DNA from: an uncultured Blautia sp.
GTDB taxonomy: Bacteria > Bacillota > Clostridia > Lachnospirales > Lachnospiraceae
Assembly: GCA_934358405.1 (NCBI GenBank)
Contig: CAKRKL010000031.1
Coordinates: 1-16,882 of the forward strand
Direction: 5' to 3'
DNA length: 16,882 nucleotides
Shown here: positions 1-6,848 of the stretch, piece after piece
Layout of the letters: the number at the start of each line of letters is the position of its first letter
How positions within the stretch are numbered: position 1 is the first letter of the stretch
Made by a program: the position numbers and the translations under genes
Notes under the pieces: generated by a model
What the model saw: only the letters and a program-made list of their open reading frames with translations
What the model was told of the DNA's origin: nothing
Database searches by the model: none

Positions 1-112
1 TAGTTAGCAGTTAGTTCACCGGAGCGTTGCACCGACCTGCGTGGAATAACAGGTGTTCAGAGGCGTCCGCCTTGATTCACTAAATCCCGCGTAAGAATAG
101 AATGGAGACAGT
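1..112. other. Non-coding sequence upstream of the ABC ATPase gene
   Basis: All three forward frames hit a stop within the first 14 bases (TAG at 1, 5 and 12), so any gene entering from the left ends there and the rest does not encode its product. A small hairpin is possible (ACCTG at 35-39 with CAGGT at 50-54). I see no convincing promoter. The ribosome site TGGAG at 103-107 belongs to the next gene. The permease and binding-protein genes expected for an ABC system are not visible and may lie to the left. Confidence 0.5.
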
Positions 113-805
113 ATGAAATTATTTGAGATGAAACATATAAAAAAAAGCTTCGGAGCCTTAGATGTGCTCCGCGATATTTCCCTGGAGGTAGATAAGGGTG
201 AAGTCCTTAGCATCATTGGCCCATCTGGTTCAGGCAAATCTACCTTACTTCGCTGTGCCACCGGTCTTGAAACTCCGGATTCCGGCGAAATCATCAAAAA
301 CGGAAAAATCGGGCTGGTTTTCCAGAACTTCAATCTTTTCCCCCATTTTTCCGTAATCAAAAATATTGTTGATGCCCCAATCAAGGTTCAGAAACGGGAC
401 AAAAAAGAAGTTTATGCCCAGGCAAGAGAGCTTCTGAAAAAAATGGGCCTCTCTGACAAAGAAAACTATTACCCCTATCAGCTTTCCGGAGGACAGCAGC
501 AGCGTGTTTCCATTGCCAGAGCTTTGTGCATGAATCCGGATATTCTGTTCTTCGATGAACCAACATCCGCCCTTGACCCGGAACTTACAGGAGAGATTCT
601 GAAGGTTATTAAGAATTTGGCAGCCGAACATATCACTATGGTAATCGTCACCCACGAGATGAATTTTGCCAGAGATATTTCTGACAGGATCATTTTCATG
701 GATGATGGCCTCATTGCAGTAGAAGGTACTCCGCAGGAGGTATTTTCCTCTGAACATGTACGAATGAAGGAATTCCTGGGGAAATTCCATCAGGGGCTTG
801 CTTAA
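113..805 (+). CDS. Polar amino acid ABC transporter, ATP-binding subunit (GlnQ-like)
   Basis: This 230-residue protein is the ATPase that powers an importer, probably for a polar amino acid such as glutamine; it would act at the inner face of the membrane with a permease and a binding protein. All ABC motifs are visible: Walker [10 protein letters not shown] (36-44), Q-loop Gln71, signature LSGGQ (124-128), Walker B ILFFDE (144-149), D-loop SALD (152-155) and switch His181. The ending (GTPQEVF, then RMKEFLGKF) is typical of the GlnQ/ArtP family. Start ATG113 is preceded by TGGAG at 103-107. Odd point: the segment between Walker A and the Q-loop is about 15 residues shorter than I recall for E. 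coli GlnQ, yet every catalytic motif is intact. The substrate cannot be read from the sequence. The gene uses many C-ending codons, unlike purB and purA. Confidence 0.9.
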   Translation: MKLFEMKHIKKSFGALDVLRDISLEVDKGEVLSIIGPSGSGKSTLLRCATGLETPDSGEIIKNGKIGLVFQNFNLFPHFSVIKNIVDAPIKVQKRDKKEVYAQARELLKKMGLSDKENYYPYQLSGGQQQRVSIARALCMNPDILFFDEPTSALDPELTGEILKVIKNLAAEHITMVIVTHEMNFARDISDRIIFMDDGLIAVEGTPQEVFSSEHVRMKEFLGKFHQGLA

Positions 806-826
806 AATCTTTGGATGTTATATAAT
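798..826 (+). promoter_or_regulatory. Sigma-A type promoter for purB-purA
   Basis: TTGCTT (798-803) and a perfect TATAAT (821-826) are separated by 17 bases, the ideal spacing. The -35 overlaps the stop codon of the ABC gene. Transcription would begin near 833, one or two bases before the first stem of the leader. Confidence 0.65.
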
Positions 827-832
827 TCCCTT

Positions 833-920
833 GTATGTGGAAAAGATTGAGGCATCAGTCTGCCCTGAAACAGGAGATATCCACATTATGTCTGTAGTCT
901 GGCATTTGCCGTTTACAGAC
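833..920 (+). promoter_or_regulatory. Folded 5' leader of purB, possible cis-acting RNA
   Basis: The predicted transcript starts with a closing stem, ATGTGGA (835-841) with TCCACAT (880-886). It encloses two small stems: GGCA (851-854) with TGCC (861-864), and CCTG (864-867) with CAGG (871-874). These share base 864, so they can form only in part or in alternation. A second hairpin follows, GTCTGTA (890-896) with TACAGAC (914-920), containing GGC/GCC (901-903 and 908-910). There is no U tract, so it is not an ordinary terminator. It does not match the purine riboswitch core as I know it. It could be an unrecognised riboswitch-like or protein-bound leader, or chance pairing. Confidence 0.4.
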
Positions 921-970
921 AGGCTGCAAAGTGAATTATAAATATTTACTTAGAAACAGGAGAAAAAAGA

Positions 971-2404
971 ATGAGTACAGACAGATATACAAGCCCTTTG
1001 TCTGAGCGTTACGCCAGCAGGGAAATGCAGTACATTTTTTCACAGGATATGAAATTCCGCACCTGGAGAAGACTCTGGATCGCTCTGGCAGAGACTGAGA
1101 AAGAGCTTGGACTGAACATTACCCAGGAACAGATTGATGAACTGAAGGCTCATGCAGATGATATCAACTATGATGTTGCCAGAGCCCGTGAGAAAGAAGT
1201 GCGTCATGATGTTATGTCCCATGTATATGCTTACGGTGTGCAGTGTCCGAAAGCAAAGGGAATTATCCATCTGGGAGCCACATCCTGTTATGTAGGAGAT
1301 AATACAGATATCATCGTTATGACAGAAGCACTGAAGCTGGTTCAGAAGAAGCTGGTGAATGTAATTGCAGAGCTTTCAAGATTTGCTGACAAATATAAAG
1401 ATCAGCCCACACTTGCATTTACACACTTCCAGCCGGCACAGCCAACTACAGTGGGTAAACGTGCTACACTGTGGACACAGGAATTTATGATGGATCTTGA
1501 AGATCTTGAGTATGTTCTTGATACCATTAAGCTTCTTGGCTCCAAGGGTACTACCGGTACACAGGCAAGCTTTCTTGAGCTGTTTGACGGAGATCAGGAG
1601 ACCATTGACAAGATTGATCCTATGATCGCTGCGAAGATGGGCTTTAAGGAATGCTATCCGGTATCCGGACAGACCTATTCCCGCAAGGTTGACACTCGTG
1701 TTGTGAATGTGCTTGCAGGAATTGCAGCAAGTGCACACAAGATGTCCAACGATATTCGTCTTCTTCAGCATCTGAAAGAGGTTGAAGAGCCATTTGAGAA
1801 ATCCCAGATCGGATCTTCCGCTATGGCATATAAGAGAAACCCAATGAGAAGTGAGCGTATAGCTTCTCTTTCCAGATATGTAATGGTAGATGCCTTGAAT
1901 CCGGCCATCACCTCTGCTACCCAGTGGTTTGAGAGAACTCTGGATGATTCTGCCAACAAGCGTCTTTCTGTTCCGGAAGGCTTCCTTGCAATTGACGGAA
2001 TCCTGGATCTGTGCCTGAATGTTGTAGATGGCCTTGTGGTTTATCCGAAGGTTATTGAGAAACATATGATGGCAGAGCTGCCTTTCATGGCAACTGAGAA
2101 TATCATGATGGATGCAGTAAAGGCTGGCGGAGACCGTCAGGAGCTTCATGAGCGCATTCGCGAGCTTTCTATGGAAGCCGGAAAAAACGTAAAAGTAGAG
2201 GGTAAAGATAACAACCTTCTTGAGCTGATCGCAGCAGATCCTGCATTTAACCTGACCTTAGAAGAGCTTCAGAAGACCATGGATCCGAAGAAATATGTAG
2301 GTCGTGCGAAAGAGCAGACTGAGACCTTCGTTTCCAAAGTTGTGAAGCCGGTTCTGGATGCACATAAGGAAATGCTTGGAATGACAGCAGAAATTAATGT
2401 CTGA
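971..2404 (+). CDS. purB: Adenylosuccinate lyase
   Basis: PurB catalyses two fumarate-releasing steps of purine synthesis: SAICAR to AICAR, and adenylosuccinate to AMP. At 477 residues it is the longer, eukaryote-like form. Family marks visible are RHDVMSH (78-84), THFQPAQP with catalytic-type His152, and the flexible signature loop GSSAMAYKRNPMRSE starting at Gly281, which holds the catalytic serine. That loop reads SSAMA where the superfamily pattern usually has SSxMP, a Pro-to-Ala change; other core residues are kept. Start ATG971 has AGGAG at 958-962, eight bases away. purA follows after 58 bases with no terminator, so the two form an operon for the IMP-to-AMP branch. The folded leader upstream may regulate both. 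Confidence 0.96.
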   Translation: MSTDRYTSPLSERYASREMQYIFSQDMKFRTWRRLWIALAETEKELGLNITQEQIDELKAHADDINYDVARAREKEVRHDVMSHVYAYGVQCPKAKGIIHLGATSCYVGDNTDIIVMTEALKLVQKKLVNVIAELSRFADKYKDQPTLAFTHFQPAQPTTVGKRATLWTQEFMMDLEDLEYVLDTIKLLGSKGTTGTQASFLELFDGDQETIDKIDPMIAAKMGFKECYPVSGQTYSRKVDTRVVNVLAGIAASAHKMSNDIRLLQHLKEVEEPFEKSQIGSSAMAYKRNPMRSERIASLSRYVMVDALNPAITSATQWFERTLDDSANKRLSVPEGFLAIDGILDLCLNVVDGLVVYPKVIEKHMMAELPFMATENIMMDAVKAGGDRQELHERIRELSMEAGKNVKVEGKDNNLLELIAADPAFNLTLEELQKTMDPKKYVGRAKEQTETFVSKVVKPVLDAHKEMLGMTAEINV

Positions 2405-2462
2405 TAAACAGAATTTTTATAGTAATAAATCAATTCGATCAAACACAGGAGGAATTTGAGTT

Positions 2463-3743
2463 ATGATCAAAGCAGTAGTTGGAGCAAACTGGGGAGATGA
2501 AGGTAAAGGCAAAATTACCGATATGCTCGCTGAGAAGGCTGATATTATCGTTCGTTTCCAGGGCGGTGCAAATGCAGGACATACCATCGTAAATGATTAT
2601 GGTAAGTTTGCACTTCATACCCTGCCGTCAGGTGTATTTTACGGGCACACTACAAGTGTGATCGGTAATGGTGTTGCTCTTAATATTCCTGTATTTTTTA
2701 AGGAATACAATGAAGTAGTAAGCAAGGGCGTTCCGGCACCGAAGATTCTGATCTCTGACAGAGCACAGATGGTTATGCCATACCATATTCTGTTTGACCA
2801 GTATGAGGAAGAGCGTCTGGGCGGCAAGTCCTTTGGCTCCACCAAATCAGGTATTGCACCTTTCTATTCTGATAAATATGCCAAAATTGGCTTCCAGGTA
2901 AATGAGCTTTTTGATGAGGATCGTCTGAAAGAGAAGCTGAAAAGCGTTTGTGAGACAAAGAATGTTCTTCTTGAGCATTTATATCATAAACCTCTTCTTA
3001 ATGTGGACGAGCTTTTCGCAGAGCTGATGGAATACAAGAAAATGGTTGCACCATATGTATGTGACGTTTCCCTGTATCTGAACAATGCATTAAAAGAGGG
3101 CAAGGAGATTCTTCTTGAGGGACAGCTTGGAACCCTGAAGGATCCTGATCACGGTATTTATCCGATGGTTACTTCTTCTTCCACACTGGCTGCTTACGGT
3201 GCAATCGGAGCAGGTGTTCCGCCATACGAAATCCAGAAGATTGTTGTTGTAAGTAAAGCTTACTCAAGTGCTGTAGGTGCTGGCGCATTCGTTTCCGAGA
3301 TTTTCGGCGAAGAGGCTGATGAGCTTAGAAGACGTGGCGGCGATGGCGGAGAGTACGGTGCTACCACAGGACGTCCGAGACGTATGGGATGGTATGACTG
3401 TGTGGCTTCCAAATACGGCTGCCGTCTCCAGGGTGCTACAGATGTGGCATTTACAGTTCTTGATGTACTTGGCTATCTGGAAGAGATTCCGGTTTGCGTT
3501 GCTTATGATATTGACGGAGAGATCACAACAGAATTCCCGACTACAGCGAAGCTTGAGAAAGCAAAACCTGTTATTGAGAAGCTCCCGGGCTGGAATTGTG
3601 ATATCCGCGGAATTAAGAATTATGAGGATCTTCCTGAGAACTGCAAAAAATACATTGAGTTTATTGAAGAGAAGATTGGATATCCGATTACTATGGTTTC
3701 TAACGGACCGGGAAGAAACGACATCATCTACAGAAATAAATAA
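2463..3743 (+). CDS. purA: Adenylosuccinate synthetase
   Basis: PurA joins IMP and aspartate using GTP to give adenylosuccinate, which the upstream purB product converts to AMP. The 426-residue length is normal. Visible family marks are the N-terminal GTP/IMP loop GANWGDEGKGK (7-17, with catalytic-type Asp12), NAGHT with His40, the GQLGTLKDPDHG loop, and GRPRRMGWYD near the middle-to-end. Start ATG2463 is placed by a full AGGAGG at 2447-2452. The gene is the second and apparently last member of the purB-purA unit, closed by the hairpin at 3795-3824. Nothing in the sequence suggests loss of activity. Confidence 0.97.
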   Translation: MIKAVVGANWGDEGKGKITDMLAEKADIIVRFQGGANAGHTIVNDYGKFALHTLPSGVFYGHTTSVIGNGVALNIPVFFKEYNEVVSKGVPAPKILISDRAQMVMPYHILFDQYEEERLGGKSFGSTKSGIAPFYSDKYAKIGFQVNELFDEDRLKEKLKSVCETKNVLLEHLYHKPLLNVDELFAELMEYKKMVAPYVCDVSLYLNNALKEGKEILLEGQLGTLKDPDHGIYPMVTSSSTLAAYGAIGAGVPPYEIQKIVVVSKAYSSAVGAGAFVSEIFGEEADELRRRGGDGGEYGATTGRPRRMGWYDCVASKYGCRLQGATDVAFTVLDVLGYLEEIPVCVAYDIDGEITTEFPTTAKLEKAKPVIEKLPGWNCDIRGIKNYEDLPENCKKYIEFIEEKIGYPITMVSNGPGRNDIIYRNK

Positions 3744-3794
3744 TCAGGCAAAGCAGAATATAGGATCTGCTGGTATAAGCCAAATAATGAAACT

Positions 3795-3824
3795 GCGCCG
3801 GGGACCTTCTCCGGCGCGTGTTTT
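3795..3824 (+). terminator. Terminator after purA
   Basis: A 10-base-pair GC-rich stem, GCGCCGGGGA (3795-3804) with TCTCCGGCGC (3808-3817) and one G-U pair, has a three-base loop and is followed by GTGTTTTAT. The U tract is short and begins three bases after the stem, so termination may be partial and some transcription may reach the HAD gene. Confidence 0.75.
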
Positions 3825-3853
3825 ATCCTGAACTATGCGAAAAGGAAAACAGA

Positions 3854-4675
3854 ATGAAGAATTTTAAACGAATAGCAGCTATTTTCGGAGTGGTGCTTTT
3901 GTTGGCTGTGTGTTGTCTCCCTATGATTTTTGCCTTTGGCGGTGGAGAAAATGCACAGGGAAATTTTAAGGCGGCAGTAGGAACAGTGATTCTGGTTCCG
4001 GTGCTGGCTTATGTATTTCTTATGGTCTATAAGCTTCTGAAAAAAGAAAACAAGGAGGTCCGGGGCGAAGTGAAAAATATTATTTTTGATGTGGGACAGG
4101 TTCTGGTTTCTTATGAATGGGAAGAGTATTTAAAAAGCTTTCACTTTCCGGAAGAAGAGGAAAAGCTGATTGCAGAGAAGGTGTTCAAAAGCCAGATCTG
4201 GAATGAGCGGGATCGCGGACTTTTCCCGGAGGAAGAGTATCTGAGACAGTTTCTTGCAGCTCTTCCGGCTGAATATGAAGAAGATGTGAAGCAGGTTCTT
4301 GGTGAATCTGAAAAGACGATCGGAATCAAAGATTATGCAGAAACCTGGACAAGCTACCTGAAAAGCCAGGGCTATCATCTGTATATTCTTTCAAATTACA
4401 GTCAGTTTATGTTAGAACGTACCAGAATGAATAAAATGCCTTTTTTGAAAAATATGGATGGAGTTATTTTTTCCTGCGAAGTAAAGGAAATCAAGCCGGA
4501 GCCGCAGATTTATAAGACTCTTCTTACAAGGTTTGGCTTAAAACCAGAAGAAAGTGTATTTCTGGATGACCGACTTGAAAATTGCGAAGCGGCAAGAAAG
4601 CTTGGAATCCACGCAATTCAGTTTCACGATCTGAAGCAGGCTGCGAAGGAATTGGAGAAGCTGGGTGTGAAATAA
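3854..4675 (+). CDS. HAD-family phosphatase-like protein with N-terminal membrane hairpin
   Basis: This 273-residue protein has two predicted membrane helices (about 6-28 and 40-59), then a complete HAD hydrolase domain from residue 73. HAD motifs: FDVGQVLV with nucleophile Asp79, ILSN with Ser180, Lys214 in EIKPEP, and the acidic pair Asp238-Asp239 in FLDDRLEN. The second motif-I aspartate is replaced by Gly81, as in the YihX-type phosphatases (FDLGNV), so it is probably an active phosphatase of unknown substrate. ATG3854 follows AAAGGA (3841-3846). An upstream in-frame start at 3818 lies at the foot of the purA terminator and is less likely. A strong internal ribosome site and GTG at 4070 would yield the soluble 201-residue HAD domain alone. 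Its transcription may be readthrough from purA. Confidence 0.85.
   Translation: MKNFKRIAAIFGVVLLLAVCCLPMIFAFGGGENAQGNFKAAVGTVILVPVLAYVFLMVYKLLKKENKEVRGEVKNIIFDVGQVLVSYEWEEYLKSFHFPEEEEKLIAEKVFKSQIWNERDRGLFPEEEYLRQFLAALPAEYEEDVKQVLGESEKTIGIKDYAETWTSYLKSQGYHLYILSNYSQFMLERTRMNKMPFLKNMDGVIFSCEVKEIKPEPQIYKTLLTRFGLKPEESVFLDDRLENCEAARKLGIHAIQFHDLKQAAKELEKLGVK
4052..4072 (+). promoter_or_regulatory. Internal ribosome binding site and GTG start in the HAD gene
   Basis: AAGGAGG at 4052-4058 is the strongest Shine-Dalgarno sequence in this gene and lies 11 bases before GTG4070, in frame. Translation from here begins with MKNIIFD, exactly at the first strand of the HAD fold, and omits both membrane helices. 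Confidence 0.55.
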
Positions 4676-4698
4676 CATCTGCTTATGAAGCTGATGTT
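4674..4698 (+). other. Hairpin overlapping the HAD stop codon
   Basis: AACATCTGCTT (4674-4684) pairs with AAGCTGATGTT (4688-4698), with one T-T mismatch and a three-base loop. Only TTTATG follows, so if it ends transcription it is weak. It begins within the stop codon. Confidence 0.5.
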
Positions 4699-4739
4699 TA
4701 TGCAGGATATCTGTGATTTTTGATGTCTGTAATTTGAGC

Positions 4740-4780
4740 AGCACCCCGGATTCTGAATATATATCAGAATCCGGGGTGCT
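4740..4780. repeat. Perfect 17-bp inverted repeat
   Basis: AGCACCCCGGATTCTGA (4740-4756) is exactly complementary to TCAGAATCCGGGGTGCT (4764-4780) around a seven-base AT loop. No T run follows on either strand, so it is not a standard intrinsic terminator, although it would fold very strongly in RNA. It may be a transcription barrier, a processing site or a protein site. Confidence 0.75.
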
Positions 4781-4959
4781 TCGGGGAGGATATAAGTTAA
4801 TCTCATTTGTCTTTTGTACTGCCATATCATTGAAGGGGGTTCAATGAATTTGCTGTTCATCACTGAACATTCTTAGTATGAGCGTATTTTGCTTTTTTAT
4901 ACATATGTTACAGAAAAACAGCTGAAAATTTATGAAAACCTTAGAAGAAAAAATAGGAT

Positions 4960-4988
4960 TTGTGTTTTGGACAAAAAGATGATATAAT
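4960..4988 (+). promoter_or_regulatory. Promoter for the SEC-C protein gene
   Basis: A perfect TATAAT (4983-4988) is preceded directly by TGA, an extended -10. A weak -35 TTGTGT (4960-4965) lies 17 bases upstream. Transcription would begin near 4995, giving a leader of about 50 bases. Confidence 0.6.
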
Positions 4989-5046
4989 AAATTCTAGCTG
5001 TAAAAAGGCGTAATTACGAAATTTTTGTTGAAAAGAGGAATAAGAA

Positions 5047-5562
5047 ATGAGCGATAAGACCATTTTAGAGCAGTGGCGTGCCATTGCCTATGACCAGCAG
5101 GCAGACCGTAATAGACTTCAGCAGTTCTGGGCTAAATATTTTAATATTGAGAAGAACATTTATGCACAGCTTCTTGAGAATCCGGATCAGGTAGTTACAG
5201 GCACTGTTAAAGAGCTGGCAGAGAAATATAATCAGGAAGTTCTTACTATGGTTGGATTCCTTGACGGAATTAACGACAGCCTTAAGGTTCAGAACCCAAT
5301 CGAGACTATGGATGAGAATACTACCGTAAGTCTTTGCTTTGATAAAGAGCTTCTTTACAAGAACATGGTAGATGCTAAGGCTGACTGGCTTTATAATCTT
5401 CCACAGTGGGATGCAATTTTTACACCAGAGAAGCGTAAAGAGCTTTATCTTGAGCAGAAGAAATCCGGTACTGTTGTGAAAGCACACAAGGTTGGACGTA
5501 ACGATCCATGTCCGTGCGGAAGCGGAAAGAAATATAAATTCTGCTGCGGAAGAAATAAATAA
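5047..5562 (+). CDS. SEC-C motif zinc-binding protein
   Basis: This 171-residue soluble protein is mostly helical and acidic, and it ends in a textbook SEC-C zinc motif: [17 protein letters not shown] (152-168), with ligands Cys155, Cys157, Cys166 and Cys167 (or an equivalent set). The same motif ends SecA and many small proteins such as the YecA family; it binds zinc and often mediates contact with a partner, for example SecB or ribosomes in SecA's case. The body (residues 1-150) matches no enzyme I recognise, so function is unknown. Start ATG5047 has AGAGGA at 5034-5039. It is a single-gene unit with its own promoter (4960-4988) and terminator (5611-5653). The codon use resembles purB and purA (highly biased), which hints at good expression. 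Confidence 0.85.
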   Translation: MSDKTILEQWRAIAYDQQADRNRLQQFWAKYFNIEKNIYAQLLENPDQVVTGTVKELAEKYNQEVLTMVGFLDGINDSLKVQNPIETMDENTTVSLCFDKELLYKNMVDAKADWLYNLPQWDAIFTPEKRKELYLEQKKSGTVVKAHKVGRNDPCPCGSGKKYKFCCGRNK

Positions 5563-5610
5563 TTATCGAGCATAATTGATTGAGATCCAGATAGAACTCT
5601 GGTCTTATGG

Positions 5611-5653
5611 AACGGATTGCAGGGGCAGTGTGACTGTCAGGCAATCCGTTTTG
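5611..5653 (+). terminator. Terminator after the SEC-C protein gene
   Basis: AACGGATTGC (5611-5620) pairs perfectly with GCAATCCGTT (5641-5650), with an inner CAGT/ACTG stem (5626-5629 and 5633-5636). The 3' arm runs into TTTTGTAT. A smaller hairpin CCAGA/TCTGG lies just upstream, near 5587-5602. Confidence 0.75.
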
Positions 5654-5689
5654 TATATCCAAGCTGAATAATTTACAGGAAAGTGAGAT

Positions 5690-6442
5690 GTGAATTTGAG
5701 TTTAATATGTTTTTGTGCAGGTATTGTCTGCCTGGCTTATTACCTGTTAATTGTGATTTACGCAGGAATTACCGCAGATTTTGCCTGGATATGGGTGGCT
5801 CTGACCATTTTTTTTGAGGGTAGTACGGCGCTGCTATGCTATGGAAGAAAGCATCCGGGATTTTTTCCTGCATGGATGAAATATGCAGTATCTGTGGTGG
5901 TGCTATGTGGAGCGCTGTGCTTTGTGCTGCTTTGCGGCTGCGTGATTTCCGGCATGAAGACTGCAGTCCGAAAAAACCTGGACTATGTGGTAGTGCTTGG
6001 AGCCCATGTGAAGGGAGACGTGCCTTCTAAGGCACTTGAACTTCGTCTGAAGGCAGCCTTAAAATATGCAAGGGAGAATGAAAATACAATTCTGATCCTC
6101 TCAGGCGGACAGGGCTTTGGTGAGGATATTACAGAGGCTAAATGCATGGAAAATTACCTTATTGCCCACGGAATCAAAAAGGAGAGACTGGTATTAGAAG
6201 ACAAATCCACCAACACAAAGGAAAATCTTAAATTTTCCGATGCACTTACTGGCTGCAGCCGGAAAAATACCGGAATTCTGTCCAATAATTTTCATGTTTA
6301 CCGTGCTGTGAAGCTGGCTGCAAAGCTGGGCTATGAGCATCCACATGGAATTGCGGCAGCCTCTGACCCTATTATGCAGGTTCACTATGTGGTGAGGGAA
6401 ACAGCGGCGCTTGTGAAAGAAAAGCTGCGGGGAAATATTTAA
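5690..6442 (+). CDS. DUF218 (YdcF/SanA-like) membrane protein
   Basis: The 250-residue protein has three N-terminal membrane helices (about 4-26, 32-50, 64-86) and a DUF218 domain from residue 98. Conserved DUF218 elements visible: DYVVVLGAHV (98-107), the ELRLKAALKYA helix, LSGGQG (137-142), the acidic TEAKCM turn with Glu149, STNTKENLKFS (173-183) and SNNFHVYRA (198-206). DUF218 proteins include E. coli SanA, ElyC and YdcF, linked to cell-envelope and peptidoglycan precursor functions, but the reaction is not firmly known. The domain probably faces outward. The start is GTG5690, preceded by AGGAAAG at 5677-5683; no in-frame ATG near it fits better. The preceding terminator implies a weak unseen promoter or readthrough. 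The thrS promoter begins only about 30 bases after its stop. Confidence 0.85.
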   Translation: MNLSLICFCAGIVCLAYYLLIVIYAGITADFAWIWVALTIFFEGSTALLCYGRKHPGFFPAWMKYAVSVVVLCGALCFVLLCGCVISGMKTAVRKNLDYVVVLGAHVKGDVPSKALELRLKAALKYARENENTILILSGGQGFGEDITEAKCMENYLIAHGIKKERLVLEDKSTNTKENLKFSDALTGCSRKNTGILSNNFHVYRAVKLAAKLGYEHPHGIAAASDPIMQVHYVVRETAALVKEKLRGNI

Positions 6443-6471
6443 AAGATAAAGAAAATTTGCTTTTGTAGTTA

Positions 6472-6500
6472 TTGACAAACCCAGGAGCCAAGGATATAAT
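6472..6500 (+). promoter_or_regulatory. Strong sigma-A promoter for thrS
   Basis: Consensus TTGACA (6472-6477) and consensus TATAAT (6495-6500) are exactly 17 bases apart. This is the most perfect promoter in the window. Transcription should start near 6507, giving a leader of about 340 bases before thrS. Confidence 0.92.
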
Positions 6501-6506
6501 GGGGCA

Positions 6507-6751
6507 TAGTGATAAGAAAACACGTTGACGAGAAGAGTAAACTGTGGAATGTTTCAGAGAGAGGCAGGCGGCTGGAAATGCCTTATCAGGAAGCAGTTGA
6601 AAACTACCTCTGAGTGGCCCTAATCCGGTCCGGTGATTCCGTTACCATCAAATAAGAGGCCTGGTTTACAGATACGTATGCTATGGCAAGCAGGGTGGAA
6701 CCGCGAGTATAATCGTCCCTTACAGTGTGAATGCATTGTAAGGGCTTTTTT
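6507..6751 (+). promoter_or_regulatory. Threonine T-box leader
   Basis: This riboswitch senses uncharged tRNA-Thr and lets transcription into thrS proceed when threonine is scarce. The diagnostic T-box AGGGTGGAACCGCG is at 6692-6705. Stem I is visible: TCAGAGAGAGG on the left side pairs through TCAGA with TCTGA near 6609-6613, and the specifier strand GAAAACTACC lies between. The best specifier is ACT (Thr) at 6603-6605, followed by A, as the family prefers. The terminator hairpin lies just downstream (6717-6751). The specifier assignment is my reading; the T-box itself is unambiguous. Confidence 0.95.
6717..6751 (+). terminator. T-box regulated terminator
   Basis: CCCTTACA (6717-6724) pairs with TGTAAGGG (6737-6744) and is followed by C and six T (6746-6751). 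In T-box leaders this competes with an antiterminator built around the T-box, which bound uncharged tRNA stabilises. Confidence 0.9.
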
Positions 6752-6848
6752 ATTTCGTCCCTGTACAGTCAAACGTTACCATACGTTTTTCGTATCAGAC
6801 AGTTTCCTGCCAGATACAGTTTCAGAAAAAGAAAAGGAGACACGAATC

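Larger units (their letters stand above)
4676..5046. other. 371-base intergenic region with four hairpins and a promoter
   Basis: No convincing gene lies here. It holds the HAD-end hairpin (4674-4698), a perfect 17-bp inverted repeat (4740-4780), TCATTGAA/TTCAATGA with a G5 loop (4827-4847), a small TGTTC/GAACA hairpin (4854-4869) and the promoter of the SEC-C gene (4960-4988). A ten-codon frame at 4844 has an AAGGGGG site before it, but that site is the loop of the G5 hairpin, so I do not call it a gene. Confidence 0.6.

Noticed and set aside
833..886. Purine riboswitch upstream of purB
   Set aside because: The conserved core loops of that class, as I know them, are not found in the leader.
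1376..2149. 257-codon minus-strand frame inside purB
   Set aside because: Shadow of a highly biased gene; no ribosome site or recognisable domain.
3277..3831. 184-codon plus-strand frame overlapping the end of purA
   Set aside because: Out-of-frame shadow of purA that runs through the terminator; no ribosome site.
4844..4876. Ten-codon frame after AAGGGGG, a possible leader peptide
   Set aside because: The G run is the loop of an 8-bp hairpin and the ATG is in its stem; no codon pattern suggesting attenuation.
6633..6848. N-terminal extension of thrS by 72 residues
   Set aside because: This stretch is the T-box and terminator. ATG6849 has a good ribosome site and gives the standard ThrRS N-terminus.
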